Positions 1 to 9,096 of a DNA stretch of 64,000 nt are shown here, piece after piece (position 1 is the stretch's first letter; each line of letters starts with the position of its first letter). The notes below the pieces were generated by a model, which saw only the letters and a list, made by a program, of their open reading frames with translations, searched no databases and was not told the DNA's origin. Made by a program: the position numbers and the translations under genes. This DNA is from Nostoc sp. NMS9 (lineage in GTDB: Bacteria > Cyanobacteriota > Cyanobacteriia > Cyanobacteriales > Nostocaceae), in assembly GCF_017114995.1 (NCBI RefSeq), contig NZ_JABXKL010000080.1:186001-250000 (forward strand), given 5' to 3'.

Positions 1-426
1 CTTTTTTCTAGTCAGGTTGCAATATCGACTCCTACTTTTAAAACTACTGAGTTAGAAAAATCAGTATTTGACCAAATTAATCGATATCGGGTTTCTAAAG
101 GGCTGCCAAAGTTGACTTTAAATGCAAATTTAACTCGACAGGCAAGAATTCATAGTCAAAATATGGCTAAAGGTAAAACCCCATTTAGCCATCAGGGATT
201 TGAAGGGCGAGTCAAAGCTATCCCTATTCGCTACAACAGTGCGGCGGAAAATGTTGCTTTTAACCGGGGATATAGCAATCCCGTAGAGGAAGCTGTTACT
301 GGTTGGATCAAAAGTCCCGGACACCTAAAGAATCTTAAAGGAAATTATAACCTGACTGGAATTGGCGTTGCTACTAATAACCAAGGCGAAGTCTACCTGA
401 CACAGATGTTTTTTCGCACTAGGTAG
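1..426 (+). CDS. CAP/SCP-like domain protein, 5' end outside the window
   Basis: The frame is open from base 1 to the TAG at 424-426, so about 141 C-terminal residues are visible and the N-terminus lies upstream. The opening stretch (ELEKSVFDQINRYRVSKGL) is the first helix of the CAP (cysteine-rich secretory/antigen 5/PR-1) fold. It is followed by ARIHSQNMAKGK, FSHQGF, AAENVAF and a closing ITGIGVA-like strand, the usual order of CAP motifs. Bacterial CAP proteins are normally exported; any signal peptide would be off the window. The molecular function of most bacterial members is unknown. A later TTG at 112 is only an internal codon. Family assignment is firm; role is not inferred. Confidence 0.85.
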   Translation, partial: LFSSQVAISTPTFKTTELEKSVFDQINRYRVSKGLPKLTLNANLTRQARIHSQNMAKGKTPFSHQGFEGRVKAIPIRYNSAAENVAFNRGYSNPVEEAVTGWIKSPGHLKNLKGNYNLTGIGVATNNQGEVYLTQMFFRTR

Positions 427-515
427 ATTTAATTTCTGATTTTTTTGCACAATAATAATGTAGTGTCTGACAAGACTTTTTTCTGCTGGACACTGCTATT
501 ATTTTTGAACAATTG

Positions 516-1145
516 ATGACATTACCAGATTTTCAGGTGAGCGATCGCGACCTCAGTGACGCAGCCCTTAGCCAGTATTTAGAATCTACAGCGATCGCAG
601 TTGATACAGAAACGATGGGATTGTTGCCGTTGCGCGATCGCTTGTGTCTCGTCCAGCTGTGCAATCTTGAAGGGAAAGTGACTGCAATCCGCATAGCCAA
701 GGGACAAGCTGACGCTCCCAACTTAAAAAAACTCTTGGAAGCAGTCAATGTTGTGAAAGTGTTTCACTTTGCTCGATTTGACTTGGCCACTTTGCGAGCC
801 AATCTGGGTATTCAGGTAGGACCGATTTTTTGCACCAAAATTGCCAGTAAATTAGCCCGCACTTACACAAATCGCCACGGACTCAAAGACGTGGTACAAG
901 AGTTAGAACAAGTGGAACTAGATAAAAGCTCTCAAAGTTCTGATTGGGGTAACGCCGTTAGCTTATCTGAAGCTCAACTAAGTTATGCTGCCAATGATGT
1001 GCGCTACTTACTTAGTGTGCAGCAGAAGTTAATACAAATGCTTAAACGAGAAGAACGTTGGCAAATTGCTCAAGAATGTTTTGAATTTCTACCAACGATA
1101 GTTTCTTTAGATTTATTGCAATTTAAAGATTTGTTTGAACATTGA
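516..1145 (+). CDS. RNase D-like 3'-5' exonuclease (DEDDy)
   Basis: This 209-residue protein has the three exonuclease motifs of the DEDDy family: VDTET near residue 30 (Exo I), FHFARFDL near 85 (Exo II), and YAANDVRYL near 150 (Exo III, Tyr and Asp). It lacks the HRDC domains of full-length RNase D, as is usual for the short cyanobacterial and alpha-proteobacterial versions. Expected activity is metal-dependent 3'-end trimming of structured RNA in the cytoplasm. I place the start at the ATG at 516; a TTG three bases upstream is less likely. It stands alone, about 90 bp after the CAP gene on the same strand. Confidence 0.88.
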   Translation: MTLPDFQVSDRDLSDAALSQYLESTAIAVDTETMGLLPLRDRLCLVQLCNLEGKVTAIRIAKGQADAPNLKKLLEAVNVVKVFHFARFDLATLRANLGIQVGPIFCTKIASKLARTYTNRHGLKDVVQELEQVELDKSSQSSDWGNAVSLSEAQLSYAANDVRYLLSVQQKLIQMLKREERWQIAQECFEFLPTIVSLDLLQFKDLFEH

Positions 1146-1286
1146 TCAAACAGTAAACCTCTTGCAAAAATTATTTATCTGGAGGGCAAGCATCACTAGA
1201 CAAAATATTCTGTCTTCTGACCGGAGTTTCGCAGTCTCCGGCTCCATTTGTGAATTGTGACTTATCTGATCGTGATAAATCGAGAT

Positions 1287-1411
1287 TAGACCTCTTGGAA
1301 AATTTTTTAACAGCCCACTCTTAAACTCTGCCCGGCAAGCAAACAAGGGAGACTTTAACGTTAGTCAAAGGTAGAGTGGGGTTCTTATTCTTGATTTATG
1401 CAAGAGGTCTA
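1287..1411. repeat. MITE-like inverted-repeat element, TAGACCTCTTG ends
   Basis: TAGACCTCTTG at 1287-1297 is the exact reverse complement of CAAGAGGTCTA at 1401-1411. The right end includes TTGATTTATGCAAGAGGTC, which recurs almost unchanged at the right end of a second element at 54279-54420. The 125-bp interior has no coding potential. It fills most of the 313-bp gap between the RNase D-like gene and the rhodanese-like gene. A further AAACCTCTTGCA just upstream (about 1156-1167) may be a relic end. No clear target duplication was found. Confidence 0.55.
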
Positions 1412-1458
1412 TTCGCTAATTTTCTAAGTTATTTTTTGCCTAAGATCCAACATTGGAA

Positions 1459-2163
1459 TCATTCATTATCTTTAGGAGTTTTAGATTCACTAATGCCTTC
1501 TTTGACATTACTGGCTCCCTCTTGAATGCCTTCTTTGACATTACTGGCTCCCTCTTGAACGTTTTCTTTGATATTACTGGCTCCCTCTTGAATGCCTTCT
1601 TTGAGGTTACTAGCTCCCTCTTGAATGTTTTCCTTGAGATTACTGACTCCCTCTTGAATGCCTTCCTTGAGGTCACTTGCTCCCTTCTTAACGGATTCTG
1701 TCGCGCTAGTACCGCCCTTTTGCAGATTTTCTTGGTGGTTTTTTAGCCGGTCTACAACATTATAGTCATCTGCACCTGGGGGAGTTTTTGATTCAACAAT
1801 CCCTTCTGTTGGGCCACCGATCGCCTTCCATGCGCCAAGACCACCTTTAAGTTGGGAGATATGCTCAAATCCATTAGAGCGCAGTTGTTGTGCAGCTTGG
1901 GCAGTTTCTTGATCGTTGGCACCGTAAAGGTAAATGTCACGGCTCTTATCTAAAGAAGCTACTGCACGCTCTACCAATTCATCTGCTGGCATTGGCATTG
2001 CTCCCATAATGTGACCTTCGTTGAAGGTCGCTCGATCGCGCACATCCAGAATTGTAAAAGCTGGTTCACCCCATTCCAGACGAGTCTTTAGGACATGAGC
2101 ATCAGTTTGTGCTTCTATTGGTGGTTGTGGGGGAATGATGCCGCCGACTAAATTATTAACCAT
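1459..2163 (-). CDS. Rhodanese-fold protein without catalytic Cys, with 11-residue repeat tail
   Basis: Residues about 20-120 form a rhodanese-like domain (ILDVRDRATFNEGHIMGAM, then LKGGLGAWKAIGGP). At the active-site loop, where rhodaneses carry Cys, the sequence is IYLYGANDQE, and the 234-residue protein contains no cysteine at all, so sulfur transfer by the usual mechanism is excluded. Residues about 155-226 are a run of 11-residue repeats of the type KEGIQEGASNL, alternating KEG and KEN. They are highly charged and predicted to be amphipathic helix, reminiscent of group 3 LEA or apolipoprotein repeats. The DNA shows a matching 33-bp periodicity. A plausible inferred role is a stress-linked scaffold or protectant rather than an enzyme. 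Monocistronic by spacing. Confidence 0.8.
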   Translation of the reverse strand: MVNNLVGGIIPPQPPIEAQTDAHVLKTRLEWGEPAFTILDVRDRATFNEGHIMGAMPMPADELVERAVASLDKSRDIYLYGANDQETAQAAQQLRSNGFEHISQLKGGLGAWKAIGGPTEGIVESKTPPGADDYNVVDRLKNHQENLQKGGTSATESVKKGASDLKEGIQEGVSNLKENIQEGASNLKEGIQEGASNIKENVQEGASNVKEGIQEGASNVKEGISESKTPKDNE

Positions 2164-3357
2164 AATTTTTCCTTACTGACGATAATAATAGCAATTTAGC
2201 GAACTGAAGATATTTAATTGATCTTTCTCTGGTATGAATATTCTCAAACTCTCTCCTCAGATAGACTGAGTAATTTCCAGAAATTCTACCAATTAATCAA
2301 TTGCAAATAACGCCATTTGAGAGTATAGACAATATTTTTTGTAAAAATCTAATTCAATATATTTAAAGTTTATATTTTTGATATTTTAGTCATTTAGATA
2401 TTTTTCATTTTACTAAATTCCTCATAAATCGAGAAAAACATTAGTTTAAAATGAAGAATATTTAGCGATGAATATAGTAATTGATACCTTTTTAATATCA
2501 GCGATCGCTAATAATAATGTCTCCTCAATCTCCTGCCACGCTTGTAGAGTTATATACAGCAGATTAGAAGTTTGTCAGGTACACAAGCTAAATCTGTTAA
2601 CCAGATAATAAAGAGTGTTTTACTTCTGTTAGCGCAGCGGAGCGTAGCCCATTCTGAATTCTGCTGTCAGCAGCACTATTGAGGCAAGCTACTAGCAATT
2701 TATTGACATCATATATATTGCTTTAGCAATTCTTTTTGCTGTTGCTTTTGTCTGTTAAAGCTGGTTTTGCTGCCCTATATACCTTCTGAGGATGCTTTGG
2801 GTCCTTGGCTTGTCATAGTCTCAGGCTGAAACTTGTAGTATAGTATATGCTTAAGAGGGTAGCTACATGTAAATGCACCAGGGTAGATTTTCGTAGACCT
2901 TCTTCAAGAGAACAAATTTATTGGTTATAGTACAGTCTAGTAAGTAGGAGTTGAGAATCTAGATTGGCTGATAAGTTAGTTTGTGAGCCTTTTTAGAGAC
3001 CTAATTAATCAGGGAGTGCGTTACTCTTTTAAAGTTGTAGCAATTGCCGTCGCTTCTGGATGTGTCTTTTGACTATTTGCGGTTACGCAGATGGGTTTTA
3101 ATTACACTTATCCAAAATGTAAAAATTTAATATTATACAATAAAAATTTAAAATTATGCAAGAATCATGCAATAATTATAAATTTTATCGGCATGACAAT
3201 GGCTGAGGTTGTCATAAGCTTCATGGAAATTAAATGTATACAAGTACTACAGTAGCGATGGTACTCAGCAGACAAGCGCGTAAATAAACTCTCAATAAAA
3301 ACACGTAAAGTAAAACTGGCGCAACAGCAAATCGCCCGATCTACAATAGATAGCATT
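2164..3357. other. Gene-free stretch
   Basis: About 1.2 kb with no supported reading frame. It is AT-rich and contains a fragment of the common Nostoc repeat GCGCAGCGGAGCGTAGCCC near 2631-2650. I see no tRNA, riboswitch or convincing terminator. It holds the upstream regions of the divergent rhodanese-like gene and the response regulator. Confidence 0.6.
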
Positions 3358-4077
3358 ATGGTTATGGTTACTGCTACTACTCCCAAAATTCTGATCGTTG
3401 ATGACGACTTCGGCGTCCGAAATCTCGTTTATCGTTTTTTAAGTCGGAAATATCAAATAGAGTCGGCAGCAGATGGTAGGACTGCCTTATCGTTGTTTGA
3501 GCAATTTAACCCAGCTTTAGTAATTCTGGATTGGAATTTGCCGGATGTTACTGGTTATAACCTTTGCCAAGAAATGCAGAGTCGTACTAATGTTTTAGTA
3601 CTAATACTAACTAGTAGGACTGACGAGGCTGATAAAATTAAAATCTTAAGCGCAGGTGCTGATGATTTCATGACTAAACCATTTAGTCTTGCAGAAGTTG
3701 AAGTTAGAGTAGAAGCTCTTTTGAGGCGGATACGCTACATTAATCCTTCCCCAACACAACGTATCGTTTTCAAGCAGCTAGTAATTAATCCAGAGGGTCG
3801 GGAGGTAACACTTAACGATAAAACTCTGGCCTTAACAGCGCTGGAATTTAATATCTTACATTTTTTGGCAAGTCATCCTAATCAGGCCTGGAGTCGTCCA
3901 CAGCTAATCCAAAAAATCTGGGGTTGCGACTACATAGGAGATGGCCGGGTGGTTGATGTGCATATTGGTCAGCTTCGCAAAAAGATGGAAGTCGATCCCA
4001 GCATACCGGAGTTTATTAAAACTGTGCGAGGCTATGGTTACAAGTTTGAAGCACCTGACGAAAATACTAATTCCTGA
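3358..4077 (+). CDS. OmpR/PhoB-family response regulator, orphan
   Basis: The 239-residue protein has a receiver domain (residues 8-120) with the acidic pair in LIVDDD, the phospho-acceptor Asp in ILDWNLPD and the Lys in MTKPFS. A winged-helix trans_reg_C domain follows (about 135-232: LTALEFNILHFLASH, then VVDVHIGQLRKK and TVRGYGYKFE). All residues needed for phosphorylation are present. No histidine kinase lies nearby, so its partner is unknown. ATG at 3358 and 3364 are both possible starts; no clear ribosome binding site separates them. It acts as a DNA-binding regulator in the cytoplasm; its targets cannot be read from context. Confidence 0.92.
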   Translation: MVMVTATTPKILIVDDDFGVRNLVYRFLSRKYQIESAADGRTALSLFEQFNPALVILDWNLPDVTGYNLCQEMQSRTNVLVLILTSRTDEADKIKILSAGADDFMTKPFSLAEVEVRVEALLRRIRYINPSPTQRIVFKQLVINPEGREVTLNDKTLALTALEFNILHFLASHPNQAWSRPQLIQKIWGCDYIGDGRVVDVHIGQLRKKMEVDPSIPEFIKTVRGYGYKFEAPDENTNS

Positions 4078-4224
4078 GCTTTCCAATTTCAGGAGTACTT
4101 CATAAAAAGAGCGACTCAGATGATTCAGCATTAGTCTTATCGCTTATTTAAATACTTTTACTGAGGCTTTACCGTATAAGTTGCGTTAATTTGGGACGTT
4201 GATACAAACTGATTCGGTGACTTC

Positions 4225-4461
4225 GTGTCTGCTCAAGCCTCAGAGAGTAACTTTATTGCTTTTAATCTATCGACTCAAAATCAGTTCCAACAAAAGCAAA
4301 ATGTACAGAGCTTAACCGAGGTTTCACCTATAGGTAAAATTTGGGACAAGCACAAAGCTAATACCGATAAAGTCTTGCATTATTACGCTAAAGCAGGGGA
4401 AGATTATTTTCAGCAATATGCTTGGCGTATGAAAATGTGTTCCGAGTTGCTGGAAAATTGA
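4225..4461 (+). CDS. Small hypothetical protein, 78 aa
   Basis: A 78-residue frame beginning at GTG (4225) about 150 bp after the response regulator, same strand. The N-terminal half is Gln/Asn/Ser-rich and looks disordered. The C-terminal half (WDKHKANTDKVLHYYAKAGE, then QYAWRMKMCSELL) is likely helical with many aromatics. No membrane segment or signal peptide. I do not recognise a family. Its position suggests possible co-transcription with, or control by, the regulator, but this is inference. Confidence 0.5.
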   Translation: MSAQASESNFIAFNLSTQNQFQQKQNVQSLTEVSPIGKIWDKHKANTDKVLHYYAKAGEDYFQQYAWRMKMCSELLEN

Positions 4462-4542
4462 GTGATAACTAAGACTAGCTAAAATACTCATAATCAGGAT
4501 GGTACAGTTGTTTCAGGTTACTAGACAATGTAGAAAGGAATT

Positions 4543-4731
4543 TTAATCCTTACCTTTGTCCTGCTCGTGTCGGGTAGAAGTAACCCAACCGACATAGCCA
4601 CCAAAGCCGACCTTAACAAGATCAGCAAATACTGGACGATAGTCTTTATCAACAACAGCCAAACCGAAAGAACCACCAAGCAATAAAGTGGTACTAATAA
4701 CAAAACCCAATTCTTTTAGTTTTTGTGACAT
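4543..4731 (-). CDS. Small membrane-associated hypothetical protein, 62 aa
   Basis: I choose the ATG at 4731 (MSQKLKELGFVIST) rather than one 12 codons upstream, because the extra residues are uncharacteristic. The protein has one hydrophobic, Gly-rich segment (about residues 8-27: FVISTTLLLGGSFGLAVV), a second weaker one (VGFGGYVGWV) and a charged end (STRHEQDKGKD), which suggests a small inner-membrane protein. Not recognised further. It is convergent with the 78-residue frame at 4225. Confidence 0.45.
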   Translation of the reverse strand: MSQKLKELGFVISTTLLLGGSFGLAVVDKDYRPVFADLVKVGFGGYVGWVTSTRHEQDKGKD

Positions 4732-5083
4732 TTGAATGTACCAAATAGTATTCACGAAGCTATGCACGTTAGCGCCTCTTCAGACATGAACAAACAAGAA
4801 GCAACAGGTAAATTCCTGGGGCGTTGTTTAGTTATCTTTGTTTTCTTTACTAATTTCCTCAGCGAAGCTGCTCACCATATAGTCCACCCAGCGAGTGGAT
4901 AAATAAATGAACATCAGCACTTCACAATTGTTAGGCGTTAGCCTATAAACCTTCCTAGAGCCAAAAGAAAAAATCCCAGCAACTCAATGAGTGAATAACT
5001 GGGAAATGCAGATTACCTTCACTTGAAATTAGGAAATATCTTCGAGTTATAAAAATAAATAGGTTAATTTACACTTTTAGGCA
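4732..5083. other. Gene-free stretch with a weak hairpin
   Basis: No gene seen. An interrupted hairpin (TCCCAG at 4974-4979 with CTGGGA at 4999-5004, inner ACTC/GAGT) lies downstream of pdxA on the minus strand. It could contribute to transcription termination of pdxA, but it lacks a good T-run in that direction. Confidence 0.35.
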
Positions 5084-6163
5084 TCATCTCTGACTTCGAC
5101 TAACCAACTCAGCCGCTAAATGTATTGCTGCTTTCATACTCGTAGCATCAGCAATTCCCTTACCCGCAATATCAAACGCTGTTCCGTGATCGGGTGAAGT
5201 CCGAACGAAAGGAAGACCAATAGAAGTATTAACTGCCCGATCAAACGCCATCAGCTTCACAGGAATTAAGCCTTGGTCGTGGTAAAGTGCTAAGTAGCCA
5301 TCAGCAGGATTTTCTACTAAAGAATTTCCATACCAAGCTTGACCAGGTTTAACCCACATCGTATCTGGCGGTATTGGCCCATCTAGTTGCAATTGTGGTC
5401 GCTTTTGCCGCTCTTGCTCCAACCAGGGAATTAACCAATCTTGTTCTTCATGTCCAAGTTGTCCCTGTTCCCCACTGTGGGGATTTAACCCTGCGATCGC
5501 AATTCTCCCTTTATATATACTAAAATCTTTCTCCAAACACTCCACCAGCAAATCCAATTTCTGTGTCAACAACTGCGGTGTCAACACATCGGCTACTTGA
5601 CGTAGGGGAATATGTGTGGTTGCAAGTAAAGCACGGAGTGTCCAATTAGTATGAGGTGATCGTGCTACGAATAACATTCCAAAACGGTCAACACCTGATT
5701 TTTGTGCCAAAAGTTCTGTTTGCCCTGGATAATTGTACCCTGCGGCTTTCCAAGCAGATTTAGCGATCGGCCCTGTGACAATACCATCAAATTTACCAGC
5801 CAGTGTTTGAGCGATCGCATATTCCATATATGCAAAACTAGCCGCACCACTGGCTGCATTACCTATTCCTGAAGTAATTTGATCTTTAATTTTTCCATCC
5901 AACTGCACATCGTTGACTGACAACTCATCTGGATTTGCCAAAGCTACTAAATTCTCAGTTAAATTCAGTTTGTGATAAATCTGTGCCAGTAAATCTCCGT
6001 TACCCACTACTGTAACGTCATATTTTTTACGAATTTCTGGATCAGCTAAAGCTTTCAAAATCACCTCCGGCCCAATCCCTGCAGGATCTCCCAGCGTCAG
6101 CGCCAAACGCGGACGATTTTCTTTCACAAAACTTATTAAATTACCTTGATTATTTTGATACAT
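5084..6163 (-). CDS. pdxA: 4-hydroxythreonine-4-phosphate dehydrogenase
   Basis: PdxA oxidises 4-phosphohydroxy-L-threonine with NAD(P)+ in the DXP-dependent pyridoxal phosphate pathway; the enzyme is a cytoplasmic dimer. The 359-residue length is typical. Signature segments are LALTLGDPAGIGPEVILKAL near residue 20, IVTGPIAKSAW near 140, ATTHIPLRQV near 185 and the metal/substrate region YHDQGLIPVKLMAFDRAVN to SPDHGTAFDIAGKG near 300-340. The start at 6163 gives a slightly extended N-terminus; no better downstream ATG exists before the conserved core. It stands alone on the minus strand, divergent from petM. Confidence 0.96.
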   Translation of the reverse strand: MYQNNQGNLISFVKENRPRLALTLGDPAGIGPEVILKALADPEIRKKYDVTVVGNGDLLAQIYHKLNLTENLVALANPDELSVNDVQLDGKIKDQITSGIGNAASGAASFAYMEYAIAQTLAGKFDGIVTGPIAKSAWKAAGYNYPGQTELLAQKSGVDRFGMLFVARSPHTNWTLRALLATTHIPLRQVADVLTPQLLTQKLDLLVECLEKDFSIYKGRIAIAGLNPHSGEQGQLGHEEQDWLIPWLEQERQKRPQLQLDGPIPPDTMWVKPGQAWYGNSLVENPADGYLALYHDQGLIPVKLMAFDRAVNTSIGLPFVRTSPDHGTAFDIAGKGIADATSMKAAIHLAAELVSRSQR

Positions 6164-6367
6164 AAAATCTCTTCATAATTATTATCATTAAATTTTCTCA
6201 ATCTAACCATCTACCTTCTCCCAACAGTAGGGATTGCCCCCCAAGCCAGTAGGGATTACCTGCTAAACTAGTTTAAAATTATTTACACAGGTCTAATCCT
6301 AGCAACTATTGAAAAGCTTCTAGTAGACCTAGTTTACACACCACTTTGCATAAGGAGAATCATACCA

Positions 6368-6472
6368 ATGGGCGGCGAAATTTTGAATGCAGCTCTATTG
6401 TCTTTCGGTTTAATCTTCGTAGGCTGGGCCTTAGGCGCATTATTACTGAAAATTCAGGGCACAGAAGAATAA
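6368..6472 (+). CDS. petM: Cytochrome b6-f complex subunit VII (PetM)
   Basis: A 34-residue frame (ATG 6368, TAA 6470-6472), too short for most gene callers. It begins MGGEILNAALLSFG and ends in LLLKIQGTEE. This is the single-helix PetM subunit, whose C-terminal LLLKIQG motif is conserved across cyanobacteria. It sits at the periphery of the thylakoid b6-f complex with one transmembrane helix. The ribosome binding site AAGGAGAA (about 6351-6358) lies about 10 bp upstream. A strong terminator at 6576-6605 closes the transcript before the ycf39-like gene. Confidence 0.95.
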   Translation: MGGEILNAALLSFGLIFVGWALGALLLKIQGTEE

Positions 6473-6575
6473 TTAGTGCTGAGTTAGGAGTTATTATTCT
6501 CCCCATTGCCCCTTATCCCCAGAGGGGGCCCCACCTTCCCCATTCCCTACTCCCTTTTCATTAACATGAGAAAAA

Positions 6576-6605
6576 AGCTTGTCCGTTAATCGGACAGCTC
6601 TTTTT
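6576..6605 (+). terminator. Rho-independent terminator after petM
   Basis: AGCTTGTCCG, loop TTAAT, CGGACAGCT, then CTTTTT. The stem pairs with a single bulged T and is followed by a T-run. It lies about 100 bp past the petM stop. Confidence 0.85.
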
Positions 6606-6718
6606 CCATGAGTCTATCCAAATAAATTGATTTTCTGAGAAAAGATGTAAACTTTTGTTTGCATAGGTTATTCTGATAACATTCTTTTCATAAAACATTA
6701 AAATTTATTACAACACTC

Positions 6719-7717
6719 ATGACATTATTAATCGTCGGTGCCACTGGCACCTTAGGAAGACAAGTGGCTCGTCGTGCTATCGATGAGGGATATAAAGTAC
6801 GCTGTCTTGTCCGCAGCAGTAAAAAAGCAGCTTTTCTTAAAGAATGGGGTGCAGAACTCGTCCCCGGAAATTTACGTTACCCCGATACCCTAGCGGAAGC
6901 ATTAGAAGGCGTAACCCAAGTTATTGATGCCTCAACATCTCGTCCTACAGATTCACTGAGTATCAAACAAGTGGACTGGGAAGGCAAAGTAGCATTGATT
7001 CAAGCAGCAATTGCAGCGGGTGTGGAGCGTTTTATCTTCTTTTCAATTTTAGATGCTGATAAATACCCAGAAGTGCCGCTAATGGAAATTAAGCGGTGTA
7101 CAGAACTATTCTTGGCTGAGTCAGGCTTGAATTATACTATCTTGCGACTAGCTGGGTTTATGCAAGGTTTAATCGGTCAGTATGGGATTCCCATTTTGGA
7201 AGGACAGCCAGTTTGGGTAACAGGTAATTCTTCTCCCATTGCCTATATGGACACTCAGGACATTGCTAAGTTTGCAATCCGAGCATTGAGTGTACCAGAA
7301 ACGGAAAACCAAGCTTTTCCTATAGTCGGTACTCGTGCATGGAGTGCAGAAGAAATTATCAACCTGTGCGAACGCTTATCTGGAAAAGACGCCAGAGTAA
7401 CGCGAATGCCAATAAACTTACTGCGTGCTGTGCGGGGTATTATGCGATTCTTTCAGTGGGGATGGAACATCGCAGACAGGCTGGCATTTACAGAAGTATT
7501 GGCTAGTGGTAAACAGTTAAATGCTTCAATGGATGAAGTATACACAGTGTTTGGTTTAGATCCGCAACAAACCACAACCCTAGAAAGCTATCTACAAGAG
7601 TACTTCAGCCGAATCATGAAGAAACTCAAAGAAGTAGACTACCAAAAAAATAAAAATAAAAAGCAGAAACCTAAAAAAACTCCTTTTAAACAATCTTCAA
7701 AAGCCAACAGTCAGTAG
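6719..7717 (+). CDS. ycf39: Ycf39-like NmrA/SDR family protein
   Basis: Atypical short-chain dehydrogenase fold with an N-terminal nucleotide-binding motif (LIVGATGTLGRQVARRA, residues 4-20) and the long NmrA-type body. Segments such as IFFSILDADKYPEVPLMEIK and NYTILRLAGFMQGLIGQY match the Ycf39/HCF244 family. In Synechocystis, Ycf39 works with high-light-inducible proteins in photosystem II assembly, linking chlorophyll supply to D1 synthesis. The last about 25 residues are a Lys-rich tail (KNKNKKQKPKKTPFK), longer than I would expect for the core family. The position just downstream of petM fits a photosynthetic role. Starts at the ATG at 6719. Confidence 0.88.
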   Translation: MTLLIVGATGTLGRQVARRAIDEGYKVRCLVRSSKKAAFLKEWGAELVPGNLRYPDTLAEALEGVTQVIDASTSRPTDSLSIKQVDWEGKVALIQAAIAAGVERFIFFSILDADKYPEVPLMEIKRCTELFLAESGLNYTILRLAGFMQGLIGQYGIPILEGQPVWVTGNSSPIAYMDTQDIAKFAIRALSVPETENQAFPIVGTRAWSAEEIINLCERLSGKDARVTRMPINLLRAVRGIMRFFQWGWNIADRLAFTEVLASGKQLNASMDEVYTVFGLDPQQTTTLESYLQEYFSRIMKKLKEVDYQKNKNKKQKPKKTPFKQSSKANSQ

Positions 7718-7847
7718 TCATTACAAAACAGACATGAGTCGTAAAACTCTAGACTCTGGATATTTGACTCTAGATTAATGACTACATGACCAAAAATGTG
7801 TAACGATTACATAATACAGAGCATCGCCTAAAATTGGATATTTGAGT

Positions 7848-8765
7848 GTGCCGAAAGCAGGCATTATCTACAATGACGTTAAACCGATAGCGGGCCGTGT
7901 CGCTATCGAGTTGAAAGACAAGCTAACCGCAGCCGGTTGGAATGTATGTATCACATCAAGTATTGGTGGGATACTGGGCTACCCTAACCCGGAGAGTCCT
8001 GTGTGCCACACCCCCATTGACGGTCTGACACCCCCTGGTTTTGACTCAGATATGGAGTTTGCAGTGGTATTAGGGGGAGACGGCACTGTTCTGGCAGCGT
8101 CTCGTCAAGTAGCCCCTTGTGGGATTCCACTGCTAACAGTGAATACCGGCCACATGGGATTTTTGACGGAAACTTTCCTGAATCAATTGCCCCAAGCACT
8201 AGAACAGGCGATGGCAGGTGAGTATGAAATTGAAGAACGAGCTATGCTCACTGTCAAAGTGTTTCGGGATGATTCAGTGTTATGGGAAGCCCTATGCCTG
8301 AATGAAATGGTGCTACACCGAGAACCTTTGACCTCTATGTGCCATTTTGAAATTGCCATAGGGCATCATGCGCCAGTAGATATTGCCGCAGATGGTGTAA
8401 TTGTTTCTACGCCTACTGGTTCTACAGCTTACTCATTGAGTGCTGGTGGCCCAGTCGTAACTCCTGGCGTACCTGTTTTACAGCTAGTACCTATTTGTCC
8501 CCATTCCCTAGCTTCTAGAGCATTGGTATTTCCAGATACTGAATCGGTCAATATCTACCCAGTCAATATTCCTCGGCTGGTGATGGTAGTAGATGGGAAT
8601 GGGGGGTGCTATATATTACCAGAAGATCGAGTATATATGGAGCGATCGCAATATAGTGCCAGATTTATTCGCCTGCAACCGCCTGAGTTTTTCCGAATTT
8701 TGCGAGAAAAATTAGGTTGGGGTTTACCACATATCGCTAAACCAACTTCGGTAGAATTGCCTTAA
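7848..8765 (+). CDS. nadK: NAD kinase
   Basis: Phosphorylates NAD+ to NADP+ (ATP or polyphosphate dependent) in the cytoplasm. Diagnostic motifs are VVLGGDGTVL near residue 70 (GGDGT), LNEMVLHREP near 145 (NE/D motif) and DGVIVSTPTGSTAYSLSAGG near 180. I choose GTG at 7848 (MPKAGIIYNDV, 305 residues), the usual cyanobacterial N-terminus; a TTG two codons upstream (7842) is the alternative. Cyanobacteria generally have two NAD kinase paralogs; the sequence alone does not tell me the physiological role of this one. Confidence 0.95.
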   Translation: MPKAGIIYNDVKPIAGRVAIELKDKLTAAGWNVCITSSIGGILGYPNPESPVCHTPIDGLTPPGFDSDMEFAVVLGGDGTVLAASRQVAPCGIPLLTVNTGHMGFLTETFLNQLPQALEQAMAGEYEIEERAMLTVKVFRDDSVLWEALCLNEMVLHREPLTSMCHFEIAIGHHAPVDIAADGVIVSTPTGSTAYSLSAGGPVVTPGVPVLQLVPICPHSLASRALVFPDTESVNIYPVNIPRLVMVVDGNGGCYILPEDRVYMERSQYSARFIRLQPPEFFRILREKLGWGLPHIAKPTSVELP

Positions 8766-9096
8766 GTATTGGGCATTGGGCATTGGGCATTGGGCATTGG
8801 ACCTATCCGTAAATTAGTTTTAACCCTCTGATTTATAAGGCTTAGAGATTGATTCGCGGATATGTCTATTGGGAATTGGTGATTGTTCTTTACCCATGCC
8901 CCATGCCCAATGCCCTAGTTATTAAGATTGCATCCGAGAATTCGATAGCTGACACCTGAACGTGCTAAAACATCCTTAGCAGCGCGTCAAATCAGGATTG
9001 CTACATCACTAAAAGCTCGTAATTGCACTTTATAACTGATGTAAAGATTTTCTCTGGAATATCTTTACAATCCCAAATCCAATATCCCAAATTGTT
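8766..9096. repeat. Gene-free spacer with GGGCATT heptamer tandem repeats
   Basis: GGGCATT is repeated about four times at 8769-8799, and CCCATGCCCCATGCCCAATGC near 8893-8915 is its inverted counterpart, so the spacer can form a loose long hairpin. Such short tandemly repeated repetitive sequences are common in Nostoc genomes. No coding potential. Confidence 0.7.

Noticed and set aside
1440..1746. Open frames on both strands through the repeat tail of the rhodanese-like gene
   Set aside because: The plus-strand and alternate minus-strand frames are by-products of the 33-bp DNA repeat; only the frame with the rhodanese domain makes sense.
7842..7850. TTG start for NAD kinase
   Set aside because: GTG at 7848 gives the usual MPKAGIIYNDV N-terminus.
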